From Omphalotus guepiniiformis (Eukaryota > Basidiomycota > Agaricomycetes > Agaricales > Omphalotaceae), in contig JAQOOI010000079.1 in the NCBI GenBank assembly GCA_028554645.1, positions 620,001 to 684,000 on the forward strand: a stretch of 64,000 nucleotides of DNA, in the 5' to 3' direction. The translations under genes were made by a program, and so were the position numbers. Positions 18,968-31,100 of this stretch are shown here, piece after piece. The notes beneath the pieces were generated by a model, which was given only the letters and a program-made list of their open reading frames with translations, made no database searches and had not been told where the DNA came from. Positions within the stretch are counted from its first letter, which is position 1, and every line of letters begins with the position of its first letter.

Positions 18968-21007
18968 CCGTGTAATTTATAAACGTGGGCGAAGACTAAT
19001 TTAGCGACTTGGCGCGCTTTGTAGTTAGTGCGAGATGGTACTAGATGTACCATAGCCGAAAATAGATCTATTATCACCGTGATTGAGTCGTAAACGCTAT
19101 CTCGGTCTTTGGATTCCGGTAGCGGTCCTACGAAATCAATACCTATCGCTTCCCAAGGATGAGAAGAGATTTTAAGTGAGTGAAGTAATCCACCAGGTTT
19201 CTGGTTAGAAGCTTTACTTCGTTGGCATGTGGTACAGCTTTCACAAAAAGTTTTCACATTCATTACTATTGTTTTCCACCACACATGGTCTCTCAAATAT
19301 GTGATCGTTTTCAGTGGTCCTAGATGGGCTAGTAACGAGTGAGCTTCCGAAATCAGGAATTCTCGGAGGTTTCGACCGTTTATTAAGACGTCAGGTATGC
19401 ATAGAAGTTTGCGACCATTGTTGTCCATATATAATAATTTTGTTTCTTTGTTATAGTGAAAGTTTCGGTAGTTTTTCGGATTCTCCAAAATTATATTGAA
19501 TATCGGATCTATTTCGTATCCCTTGGATATAACAAGTTCAATATTAAAATTCGGGTTTTTATTCTTTACAACGTTAAGCAGAGATTCGGAGTTCGGTTCA
19601 TTATTAGCCGATGGTGGTGGCAGTGTAGGTATTTGCCGATTGTTTGTGGGTCCATGTTGGTCCCCGTTGCTCGATTTCGAGATGTTCAAATTTTTGTCGT
19701 CTCTACTCCCATCCCCTAGATGCAAACCAGGGTCGTCGGTGGGCATCTCGATATCATCAGTATGAGAAGAAACATCGAGAGCGGGAGCAATCGTTGGCGA
19801 ACCAGAACCGGCATTAGGTTCAAGTTCACGAGGTTTGGGGCCTATAAGGTGAAATTTATGGGCCATACGGCGCGCAAATTCACGACTGGACTCGACACGC
19901 TTTGGACGAGGGCGCAGGTTTTCCGTAGTGATGGCATTGGCCTCCAGACCAACAAACACGGGCATGGTAACCAGTGATGATGGGCCTCGCATATCGACAT
20001 CCTCATCAAAAAGGGAGTATTCAGACGGGTGACGGACAGTACCAGGTGCGTTGTTCGAATATATGCGCGACAGGGCATCACTGAGGATGTTTTCAATGCC
20101 AGGAACATAGATAACCTCAAAGTTGAATTCACAGATGAACTGTAGCCATCGAGCCTGACGGCCGCTTAAGGCTTTTTGTTGTAAGATGTGTATTAACGGC
20201 TTATGGTCCGTATACCAATAAAACTTGCAACCTTGCAAGATATCACGATGACGACGCATTGTCTCGACACCTGCTAACATTTCCTGTTCGTGCACGGGGT
20301 AGTTTTGTTGTGCGGGGTTTAACTTTGCCGAAAAGAATGCGGCTACGCGTGCAGTGCGCCAATCATTTCCTTGAGATACCAAGCCACTAATACCCGTATT
20401 ACAAGCGTCTGTGACAATATTAATACGAGGTTTGCTTTCCCCATATTCAAGAGGTTTACGCGAGTGGTCGCGGAAGTCATCGGTATATCGCTTGATATCT
20501 TCGAAAGCACGCTGATGTATTTCAGACCAACGAAAAGGTACAGTTGCGCCGGCAATGCCGTGTAAGATGCCCATGGGGACCCTAATACGAGCGATGTCAT
20601 CGGCGAGGTAACCCACAGAACCGAGGAATCCGAGTAAAAGGTCTTTATTTGTGGGGACCTTCCAGTTAAGGACACAATCAACCTTCGCCGGGTCCATTCT
20701 AATACCATTATTGTCAATAACACGACCCAAAATTCGAAGCTCGGCCGGGAGTACCTGCATCTTTTTCCTGCTGATATAGAGCTTTTCGCGGCGTAAAACG
20801 TCAATGGCAATCCTGCAGTGGCGTACATGGTCCTCGAGGGTGTCAGAATAGATAATGATATCGTCCAGGTAGACATCAAGGAAGACACCCAAGTAACCGG
20901 AAAAAATATGGTTCATTAAAGCTTGGTACGTTGCCGGAGCATTACAATCTCCTTGTTGCAGGACCAAGCTAACCATATTACCATCAGGTGTGGTAAACCC
21001 GGTACGT
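18968..21007 (-). pseudogene. E3 pol fragment: end of RT, RNase H, start of integrase
   Basis: The reading frame continues that of 37462-37782 across the E2 insertion. Visible parts: RT with the catalytic YLDD (VYLDDIIIYS), RNase H with VTDACN, the YTDHKPL motif and SDALSR, a long Pro/Asn/Ser linker, the integrase zinc finger (HSLLAHLG with CESCTTCQ) and the first part of the integrase core (IGIDFVGPLP, VIIDLFS). The frame is lost where E4 is inserted, just after KLHG, so the second and third catalytic acids lie outside the window. It is a typical single-ORF Ty3 pol, different from the E1/E2 lineage. Confidence 0.85.
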
Positions 21008-22809
21008 TAATGTGCAAGAATTTGACTGAGAGGGAGTCTCAAGAAACAACCTCTAACTCAATTCTAGGGGGTTTGTGGAGGTGTGGCTGGCGTTGTCAAA
21101 GGTTCCGCACAGTTAAACTCGACAATCGAACTCAATACTGAGCTAGCAAGTGTCTGCAGTCCGCTCTGAACAGGGTATAAGTGACAGGGCAACTCAAAAA
21201 CACAGGTTCAAGACAGAGGGCAACTAGTTTCTCAGGGGTTCAGGGGATGGTTCAGGGCAATAATCAGAGTGGGCAACTCGATCCAATGGTCCAAACAGTG
21301 ACAGTATCAATCAGAACAGTAGCAGCAACAGTTTCAGCAGGCAGAACAGCACAGACAGAACAGCAGGGACAGCAACAGTTTCAGTATCTCTCTCAAGGTT
21401 TGCCACAAGGGACTTTACAGAAGTTTGCACAACTGGTATATTTCTCTATAACTGAACTCCTAAGAGCCAGGCAATTTTCGTCTAGAAGAAGTTCTGCTTT
21501 GGTAGTGAGCCTAGGCAGTCCTAACTTAAGGAAAAATATCTACAAGTAGGTAGTTCTTATATACAGGTCAGGAAATAAATATAGTAAATCTCGAAAATGT
21601 AAGGGAATCTGAGCAGAGTAAATAGAATAGATAACAGAAAGACTAATTGAGCAGGGATTGGTGTCTTTTTAGGTATTTTTGTAGGTATTTTTCAGTTAGA
21701 TACTGTCATGTATAGGTATCTTGGGTATAAAAATTGTTATAAAAATCGCTTTGTCCATATAGTGGCTTGGCAATCAAGTCCAGGGTATCTAACCAGGGTG
21801 TACAGCACGCAATATCAGTCCAGAATGGTGCCATATGACAACATCTTTTATGATTTTGAAATTTGCAACTCTTTTGGATTTCCTAACTGGGGGCTGCTGG
21901 TGAGGTTCCTAGCAGATCCAGTGGTTATTTCTTCGTTTCAGAGGTCATCTAGACCCTACTCCGTTGTTACTATCATCCACAAGCTGTACAGTAGCACATG
22001 TGTCTATCTGACCAGATCTTGCATCTGATTTGTCTCCAGGAGGTACTTCTCCTTTTAGCTGGTTCTAGCAACAAGCTATGGGCAGTATTATGTCCCAATA
22101 ATCGTTTCTTCTTCCCTATTTGGGTGTCTGGGTGCAGGGTATCACTCAGTTAGATGTTACATTTCAGAGGGATACTCCAGAATCAACATCTAGCTCCATG
22201 GTAGGATAGCTTGAGTATCTAACTCCATTCTTCAGAAATGACTTAGAGGATTTTTCCTCTTTAGCCAACAGACAAAGGTGGTTCACCAGTAGTAACACCA
22301 TCCTAAACATAGTACCAAATGTACAACATATTTCTCTGGTTAGCACAATACAAGATTGTCTGCACTCTCAGCATTCAGTCTTTACAGCCAACCTGAGTTA
22401 GCAAGACCAGCTGGAGTTAGATAGTCCAGTGGACTTAGATGTTTCTCAGATTGAATTGTAACCTCCATTATTCCCTTGGATTACAATCAAACAACACTCA
22501 TGAGAGTTTCTAGTCTTTAGAGGGTGGGTCTAACCAACTCAACTTAGCATGGAACATTGGTACTCCAATACAAAGTGAGAGGCAAAACTAGTATCTCTCT
22601 CCATGATCCCATTGGTCACAGTTGCTAAGTACCATATCATGTACTGTAGCTAACTCTACACTCAGGCTTGAGTAACTGAGTGTGTTCTCATGTTTCAACT
22701 AGCAGTCTGGGTGAACTCTAGTCCTCATTGTTCAGTTTCCAATGTTTGAACAACCAAAATCTTTCTCAATCTGCATGATTTCAAGCCTAGACCGCTTTTA
22801 GTCGCGACA
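21008..22809 (-). repeat. E2 3' LTR
   Basis: The minus-strand copy of the 1.8-kb LTR, one base longer than in E1 because of an extra C in a CCCCC run. It is adjacent to a polypurine tract at 22810-22820. Confidence 0.92.
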
Positions 22810-22843
22810 TCTCCCCCAAAGTAAAATAAGATCGACCTCGATC
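22810..22843 (-). promoter_or_regulatory. E2 terminal polypurine tract and hairpin
   Basis: On the minus strand: the hairpin GATCG-AGGT-CGATC (22830-22843), then TTATTTTACTTTGGGGGAGA, then the LTR. On the plus strand it lies about 460 bp upstream of the gene A start. Confidence 0.7.
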
Positions 22844-23302
22844 GTCCATGATGGCCAATATCGAGTTAGATACTACTTTTTCAGGTAGATAGTCACAGAA
22901 GTCAAGTCAATTGCTTTACTATCACGTTGACACCTTGTCACAGTGAACTGCCGTTAGGCAGACTTCTCGATTGAAAGACCGATCAGTACGCTTTTCACTC
23001 GGCATGCCTCGGCAATGCTCAATTCGGAGAAACCCGATGTCTGCATCCGTCGAAGTTCAGCCAAATATGGAAGACCCCTTTCGTTCTTCACATCTCACTG
23101 AGTCTCCCTATGGACGACTTTTCTAGGGAACTTGCTAACTCCATTTCTTTAGGAAGCGATGCCTCCATTGAGTTCGTGAGTCAACTCATTCTTCTTTCTC
23201 TCACGGACCGTTTCGGTCGTGTCATATATAGTTGAGATCCCCGTTCCATGGAGTCTCCCTTTCCCTTCTCGTTTCTCACTCTCTGCTTAGCGTGTACATA
23301 CT

Positions 23303-25655
23303 ATGCAGGCCAACAACTACCAGGCCCTTTCCACCGTCTGCTCTAAGCTTGGGGACTTCGATCGTCGACTCCGCGACCAATCATTTGAACATTATGGTGC
23401 AGGTCTCCGGCTCAAACTGATGTCCACTACTTTCGAGGAGGCAAAATTCGCTCTTGTAGGTTTTGTTTTCGTTTCTTATTTATGCCTCTACTAACGCGTG
23501 TTTACGCTGTATAGGCTCACGTCGCGTTGGTTTTTAACCGTTGTCAGAAGAATGAGACCCATTTGCCCGACTACTTCACTGGAACTTTCCTTGCCGCTTC
23601 GAATCTCGCGCTCTGGTTGCATCAACAGAGGCCAGGAACTTTCGTTCTGCCACCTTGGTGTCCTTCCAGGGCTCGGTATGACGATTTGCACAAAAAGTTC
23701 ACAGTGAGTTATTTAGTTCAGGGGTCTATTCCTTTTGACATCTAATGCCTCATTTCTTGTTTAGCTTCGGAATCTCTGGGAGCCTCTACCGCCTTTTCCC
23801 AAGTCTCTCCTAGGCCCTCAGCTTGAAGACGACGAGGACGATGAGGAAGATGACGAGATCCGCCTTTCCCCTATCGAACCCATTGCTTCCACTGCCAAAT
23901 CCACTCGTTCTACCAAGAAGACAGCTCCGGCTACGAAGACGAAACCTAAACCTGCCCTGACGCCGATGCCGGGTCGATCTGTGGTAAGTTTTAAGTTTCT
24001 CGCAGTGGATCCCTCCTGACTTATTCATTTTTCTAGTCGAAACGCAAGTCTCTGGATTCCGAGGACTCTGCCGTCTTCACCGACGAATCTGACGACGACA
24101 ACGCAGAGGTTCCTGATTCCGAGCCTCCGAGAAAGAAGACCCGGACCTCATTGACCAAGAAGCCTGAGGCTCCCAAATCTTCTAAGGTGAGTTCCATTTT
24201 CTCTTGCTTAGTTGTATTCATTTCTCATATGTTTTACAGGGCAAGGGTAAGCAAGCGGTGAAACCTCGCCCGAAGACTCGTTCTATTCGCGTGGAGGAAC
24301 CTGTCGAGGAACCGCCGGCGCGTCAAACTCGATCCAAAGCCGCTTCCACTTCGACCAAAACGACTCTCCCTGAATCCAGCGACGAGGAGGAAGTAGAGGA
24401 TGAGGAAGACAAGCCCAAAAAGAAGAATGAGGGGTCGAAGGGTGCTAAGGAGTCCAAAGTCGATCTCTCTGCTCCTCTTTGGCCGAATCGCGCGGGTTTC
24501 TCAACTACATCCGTGCTGAAGGCTCCCGGCGTTCATGACGAACCCCCCAATCTTCAAGTAGGTCATCTTTTTCATTTCTCAATATGGTCTACTAACCTTT
24601 CCTTCCTTTGTCCAGCGTGTCGATGGTCGCACCTTTCAACACCGGAACAAGGAGGAATATACCGACGTTCCCGGTATGTCCTTTCATTTTTCTTAAGTAT
24701 AGCTTTAGGCTAACAATTTGTCTAGATCGTACTGTCTTCGGGTGGCCTTACGGTCGTCCCGTTACACTTCAACAGCTCGTTTCTATTAATCGCTCGTTCG
24801 ACCGCGTAAGTATCTCATTTTTCTTATTGCAGCATCTTTTATCTGATACTTTTTACAGTTCTTCGGTGATTCCATCTGCGCAGCTTGTGTTGGCAGTACC
24901 CATTCCGATGGTCGCAAGTGTCGCCCTCAAATCAAGGAGAACTCGTTCGACTGGAGATGTAGTACCTGCGCCAAGGACAATCATGCGTGCAGTTGGACAT
25001 ACAGCCTCGAAGGTACCGATCAGATGCGCTGCCTTTCTTACACCTTAGCTCGCAGTAGTAGCGCTGGTGAGTTAATCTCATTTTTCTTATTGTATCAATT
25101 CAATTTCTAACTGAATTTCTCGTTTATCTAGTCATTGCACAAGAGGCGGGTCAACTCCAACTTCTTATCGACTCTTACGAGAAGATGCAGGAAGGGGTTG
25201 TCGCGCAGATGCAGGCCATGGAGCAGCTTCATGCTGGGATCATCGATCGTCAGGCGCATATCAAGGCATCGTGCAGGGATCCTCGACTCGTACTCCATCA
25301 GCTTAAGACTGGTGACCCCTCCTTCGAATACACCGACGAGCAGATGCGACTTCTCTGTACCGCGCTTGGTTGGGATGTCAACATCGTGTCTCGCGCCAGC
25401 TATATCTCGAAGAACAGCGCCGGCAATTTCATCGTGGTCGATCCCGAGGAGGATAAAGCCGAAGTTGGCCCATCTCATCCCTCCACGTCTCGAGCCAAAT
25501 CTATCGCTAAGAACACCGAAGAGCCGCGTCCAGCGACTGGTGCTTCTCACAACAATCCAGAGGTCGAGGATGATGAGGACGAATTGGACACCGAGAAGGT
25601 TCTCGCTCCCGCGAGCAGTCCACTACCTGAAGAGGATCATATCCCTTCAGAGTGA
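23303..25655 (+). CDS. E2 antisense gene A: six-cysteine cluster and coiled-coil protein
   Basis: Nine exons with regular GT-AG introns: about 23303-23455, 23515-23703, 23765-23983, 24037-24186, 24240-24557, 24616-24673, 24726-24806, 24859-25066 and 25132-25655. The frame stays open through all junctions. An N-terminal helical region (YQALSTVCSKLGDFDRRL, ALVFNRCQKNETHLPDYF) is followed by acidic stretches and nuclear-type basic runs (KRKSLD, RKKTRT, GKGKQAVK). Six cysteines follow FFGDSI, spaced C-x2-C-x10-C-x12-C-x2-C-x6-C, a stretched version of the Zn2Cys6 layout in the E4 gene. A helical tail (LQLLIDSYEKMQEGVVAQMQ) is probably a coiled coil. The order of parts equals that of the E4 gene, so the two are probably distant homologs. 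DNA binding is inferred, not shown. Confidence 0.75.
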
Positions 25656-26249
25656 CTCGCACACGAGGTTCCTCCGGCCCTTCTAGCGTATCTTCCTCAG
25701 CATTACGGTGATTCGTACGCAGCGTTGGACTGGTCATTTCTTTATCAGTAAACTGTTTGCATCTCGTGCAGGGTGACTCAAGTGTTCAACACACTGAGTT
25801 GCCCTTATATATATATCTTGTATTTCAGACACTCACTGTATTCTATTCAGATAATAGTACATGTAGAGTGTCTTCCATAGCCATAACAATGAGCTCCTAG
25901 AGCTCAAATGTATTTCATTTATCTTGTTTTCTTCTTTAAGTGTGAACTTTAAGTTGAAATGTTATAAAAGTCCGAGTATCCCTCTCCAGATATAGTATCT
26001 AAGTCGAGCTTCAGAGGGAGACTCCACGATTACAGGTTATATTCAAATAAAACTCTGTAAGTATCTTTATTTATTATGGATAAGTCAAGATTTATTTTGC
26101 CCAAGGTTTCCGCGTGAAGACAGAGTTGAACTCGGCAATCTTAAGCCGGCTAAGCCCTCAGACGGTCAAAGCTGTTCCAGATCTCTAGATCTTAATCTTT
26201 GAAAAATCAAAAATTACGCTCTAGAGTCATTGTTAACTTGTCTTTACTC
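25656..26249. other. Spacer downstream of gene A, no gene seen
   Basis: AT-rich, with a TATATATATA run near 25807. No ORF of note. It probably holds the 3' end of the gene A transcript. Confidence 0.5.
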
Positions 26250-26289
26250 TCTCCCCCAAAGCAAAATAAATTTCAACGTCCCCGTTGAA
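26250..26289 (-). promoter_or_regulatory. E2 internal purine tract and hairpin, upstream of gene B
   Basis: On the minus strand: TTCAACG-GGGA-CGTTGAA (26272-26289), then ATTTATTTTGC, then TTTGGGGGAGA (26250-26260). It is almost the same as the terminal tract but no LTR follows. On the plus strand it is about 200 bp before the gene B ATG. Confidence 0.6.
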
Positions 26290-26485
26290 TCGCATGGACA
26301 GGCCTAGTCAAGAAATTTTGACTTAGTAACCCGGTCCAGTTTTTCAATGTCCAAATCGAGAAGTTAGGTATAGAACTAGTATAAAAGGTTTCCCAAATCG
26401 TTGACGACGATTCAGCACCATAAGATACTTGGTTCTACCCTTTCTACATCCTTCCCAATTCTCATACTTCTTATACTTCATTACT

Positions 26486-27887
26486 ATGCCCCCAAAAGGT
26501 CCCAAAGGTTGGCCTGAGCGCCCTGAGTGGGTAGCAACTACTCAACGTTATATTTCTCGTGCTACTGGAGCTATGGAGGCCAAGGACGTCGATACTGAGC
26601 TATTGGGCATGTTGATCACCGCCCTAGCTAGTCATCTTGTGAGTAACATCTAACTCAATGTCCGCCATGTTCCAGTATCTAACTCTGCGTTTCTCTGCTA
26701 TAGAAGAAGTCCCTTCCTGCTTTTGCAGTTGCCAAGTCCGAAGAAGCCTTTGGTCTATATGACAAAGGTGTTTCCTTGGTGTCTGACACCCTCAAGAAAT
26801 ATTCAAGCATTCCTGAGCCTGACACTTTTGCTCATATCAAGATCTTCAGGGAGGACTTGGTTAAGCGCAGGGAGAGGGATCTTCCACCCAGAAAGCGCAA
26901 AGTAAGCATTTTTCTCGAATATCCTTGTCACCTGGAGTAACTAACTGCATGTTTTCGTGCAGCCAGCGAAAACTCCTGAGCTTGTTGATGACGACGATGA
27001 TGAGGATGAGGAAATCGAAGTTATTACAGGCGACGGAGACGTTACCGTTGAGTATCTAACTCCATAGTGGCCTGAATAATTTCTCATTTTCCTTTCCTTT
27101 CATTTTTCAGATGGCTGATGGACCAGCCCTGGGACTTTCTGCGTCCATTCATGCTCCCAAGAAGGACAGCAAGGACTCAGGCAAGGTTACCAACACCCCT
27201 AGTGCAGCTGCTAAGACTGCTAAGGACAAAGTAGTACCTACTACTCCAGTGGTAGGTATCCTTTCTCAGCCTTATTATTTCATCTCTTTTACTTACTTTG
27301 AACGATTTTTGGACCATATAGGCCAATCCAATTCAGTCCAAAGTGGTAAGTGTTATTTTACTCTGAGTTGCTAAGTACAGCATGACTGACTGTTTCTTGC
27401 TCCTATAGCCTGAGACTGTCCCAGAAACTCCCAAGGCTGGTAGTCAGAAGAAGCCTCGCATTGAGAAGCCCTTTGTCAACCTTAGTGAAGAGACAGAGCG
27501 TGAGTATCTAACTCAATCTGGTACCGCGTCGAGCATCCAACTCTATGCTTTACAGATGAGCGCAAACTCAGGGAGAGTGGAGAAGAGATAGTCAATCGTA
27601 TTACGGCTTTATTTCCGTTCATGGACCTTGACCACTTCTCTCCAGAAGTCCTTCACTCTATTTCCAACTTTCTGAGGACTGAGCTCAGTGTTCACCAACA
27701 TGCTATCCAGTATCACCATTCTCAGTACAGGTTTGCCTACCAGGAATATTCCAAGTTGGAGCAGCTCAGGAAGGCGAAAGAGAAGGCCAATTGTGCTTCT
27801 CAGGATCCCTTGCAGGCAGGTCCAGCAGTAGCTTCAGACCCAGCTCCATTTCATGAATTTCCCCCTGCAGACTTAACACTGAACTAG
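26486..27887 (+). CDS. E2 antisense gene B: acidic charged protein, function unknown
   Basis: Seven exons: about 26486-26638, 26704-26901, 26963-27046, 27111-27251, 27322-27345, 27409-27499 and 27554-27887. The third donor is GTTGAG, weaker than the rest. The product starts MPPKGPKGWPERPEWVATTQ and has a helical N-terminal domain of about 110 residues ending in a basic PPRKRK. Then come an acidic run (six or more Asp), a Ser/Thr/Pro/Lys linker, and a C-terminal helical domain (RITALFPFMDLDHFSPEVLH). No cysteine cluster or enzyme motif is present. Introns 1, 3 and 6 contain GAGTATCTAACTC-type words that overlap the donor and a CTAAC branch-point-like site. It is transcribed toward pol, ending 215 bp from the pol stop. 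The E1 copy lacks exons 1-2. Confidence 0.75.
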
Positions 27888-28102
27888 ATGTTACTTTTTA
27901 GCACCTTAGTTTCAATGTATAGGTAGTATACACGTCACTGGTACATCGCATAGGACATCCTCGAGTATTTAGAACATCCTTTTTCGTTCATCTTAGTAGT
28001 TTAGAACTACTTTTTACACTTTTATATATTTTTCATTGAGCTAGATAGTCTCTCTCGAGTATCTAACTAGCTACTTTTTCAAATACTGTGTGTTTTATCT
28101 TT

Positions 28103-31100
28103 CTATCTCTTTGAAGAACGAGCCCTGGTCTGCATTGGAGCATCCCAATCAGGTTCTTCTTCATCTACATCATTTTCTGATGCAGCTTCTTCATCAGTGA
28201 ACTCTTCTAAGTCTTCATCATCAACAGGGATTCTCAATTGAGGAATACTGTCAAAGATATAATCCCTTTCAAGTTCACTATCTAACTCCGTGTTTTCATT
28301 AACCATGGCTTCTAGCTGTTCACTAGTCAAGTCTATAAGTTCATGAATGTTCTCAGGCAGTTCAATTGGTTCATATCTAGCAACATGGGGCAGTACTCTG
28401 AAGGCAGCAACCTTTTCTCTGAGTACAGTACCATCCATTTGGGCCACAATGTAGGATCCCCCTTTGGTTCTCCTTATTACAATCATGGGTCCCAAGTATC
28501 TAGGATACATTTTCCTGTCCAAGTTCTTCTCAACTTGTGTATTTCTGACTTGTACTAATGTACCAGGTTTGAAATCAAAGTCTCTGATAACATTTCTGTA
28601 TTCTTCTTCATATTGTCTTAGAGTATCCCTCTTGGTAGTATCTATCCTGGATATCATTTCTTGAACATGGGTTCTATGTTTAGCTAGAGCTTGAGCTCTA
28701 TAGCCAATAAGTTCCTCATATGTCAGAATTCTATCTGGTAGTTTTACCAACCAAGTGGACTCAACAATATCTAAGGGTAAAATAGGTTCAGCACCGGTAA
28801 CAAGGAAGTATGGTGAACATCCAAGTCCCTTTCTAGCTGTAATTCTATCTGCCCAGAAGACATGCTTGAGAAACCACCACCATCTTTTTAAATCTCCCCC
28901 TGTAGCTTTTGCAAGGGCAGTTCTAATGTCAAAGTGGGCTCTCTCAATCTTGCCATTGGCTTGTGAATTGTAAGGAGATATGTTAATCCCTTTAATTCCA
29001 TATTTCTCTTCTAGCCATTTAAGCATAGCTCGCATTTGGGGTGCATTATCAGTTACAACTTCATCAGGACAACCCCATCTGCATATAATATCATCAAAGA
29101 ACCATTCTCCCAATGACCTAGCATTGTCAGATCTTAAAGCTCTTCCTTCAGACCAAGATGATAGTGCACATCTGCCATGTACAACATCTTTGCAACCATT
29201 GCTTGCAGGTGATACTTTGAAAACATCAACATGAATCTTCTGAAACAGAGAGGGAGTGTGGGTAAGAGTGGGAGGAATTTTCAACAAGTCCATTTTGCGG
29301 TTCTGGCAGACTTGGCAGGATTTGACAAACCAATTGACATCACCATTCAAGTCTGGCCACCAAAAACGCTTTTCTATAAGAGCTTTTGTTGCAAACATTC
29401 CTTTATGTCCCAGATGGTCATGAGCAGCATGCATCATGTACATCCTTTTCTCTTTAGGCACCACCAGTCTATGCTGGCCTCCTGTATCATCATTTCTCCT
29501 ATAGAGACGACCATCTCTGTCTACAAAGAACTTTACAGCTCTGGATAAGAACTTTTTCTGGAGTGTCCCGCTCAATTGAGTTAGATACTGATTTCCATGC
29601 AGATACCAGTCTCTAATTAAATCAAGTTGATCATCCAGCTCCTTTGTAGATGCAGATCTATGATCTTCCCGGTAAGGGTGCTCATGTGTCCATTCAGTAC
29701 CTCCTTCAGGCACAACAAGAGTTTGAGCAAACTGCAACACCGAGTTAGATACTGGATATTGAGTTAGCAACAACGCTCTAATGGAATTCAGATGGCGTTC
29801 TTCTTCAATGGCTTCTTGCAAATCGTCTTCAAAGTCATCAATTGACTTAGCAACATCCTGCAAGTAACCTCCTCTAGTATCTATTTCATCTTTAAAGGAC
29901 TCAAACTCAAAGGGTGACTCAGTTTCACCATCTCCCATCCTGAATTTCACTGGCAGACCGTCATCTTCATCAATAAATGAATCAGGATCTCTAGACGCAG
30001 CTCTTTCAGTTGGTATGGTGCCCCTAGGGGGTCTTGATAAACCATCAGGTCCTTTGTGTTCAGTACCTTTGATGTGTACTAAGGTGAAGTGAAACTTCCT
30101 TATTTCTTCAATCCACCTGTTTATAGTTGCATTGGGACCACTACTGGGTTTGTCAAGCATGCCTTTAATGTAGCTTGCATCTGTTTCCACAGTAAGTTCC
30201 CTACATCCATATGTCTGGTAGTATGTTTGTTGTAAGGCCAACATCAAGCCATAAAGTTCTCTCTTTGGTTGGGAAAACCTTGCTTCTCTCTCATTTAAAG
30301 TAATAGAACCCATCCAATTGTAGTATTTCTTCTTAGGATCCAGAGGATCTGTCTGGTACAATTGAAAACCAACTGCCATCCATGAAGTATCTACTGAAAG
30401 GGTGATTCCAGAACTTAAATCATAGTCAATAGGACGGAGTGCTGGAGCATTCCTAATCCCATCTTTAATCATTTCTACAGCTTCTAACTCTGCAGGACCC
30501 ATTTGAAACGGTACATCTCCAGTTAAGATTGTTAAAGGTCTAGCTTTCTTAGCATAATCCTTTATGAACATTCTCATCTGACCAGCAGTGCCCAAAAATG
30601 ACCGGATATCTTTCTTTTCAGACCATTTTGATGCATCACAAGTCAGAACAACCTCAGCTAGCCGTTCAACTGGTTTTTCTCCTTCATAACTGACATGATG
30701 TCCAACAACATCACCTTCAGCTACACAGATAAAAGCTTTGGTACCAGCAAAAGTACCACCAGCATGTTTCATTCTCTGTACAATTCTGTTCATATTCTGT
30801 AGATGCTCCCACACAAACCTTCTGATGCCAGAATTCTCAGGTATAGTCTCATATCCTCCATCTGGAGTTTCATAACGAGTAGCTGGACCTTTTACTGGTA
30901 CATCATCAATGTAAGGTTTAGTTACATGTGGAATTTCATCTCTGAAGATATATGTAACATCATCATGATAGATAGGAACAGAGTTTGTCCAACCCATAGG
31001 TAACTTCACTAATCTATGTGGGCCAAAAGGTGTCTGGAAGGTTGTAAGGTCTCTTGAACTTTCATCAACCAGTCTCTCATCATAGCCAACAAAGATATCC

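Larger units (their letters stand above)
22954..26249. other. Gene A block present in E2 and absent from E1
   Basis: E1 and E2 match from the LTR inward to about 22953 (…GTGAACTGCC) and then diverge. The E2 block is richer in G+C than the rest of the element and nearly lacks the GAGTTAGATACTC-type words that fill it. It contains gene A with its leader, about 590 bp of downstream AT-rich sequence, and ends at the internal purine tract. This looks like a cassette acquired from another element. Confidence 0.6.

Noticed and set aside
21708..22028. 106-codon ORF in the E2 LTR, repeated at 36360-36680
   Set aside because: In E1 LTRs the one-base difference in a C run shortens the frame to 64 codons; no motif, so it is chance.
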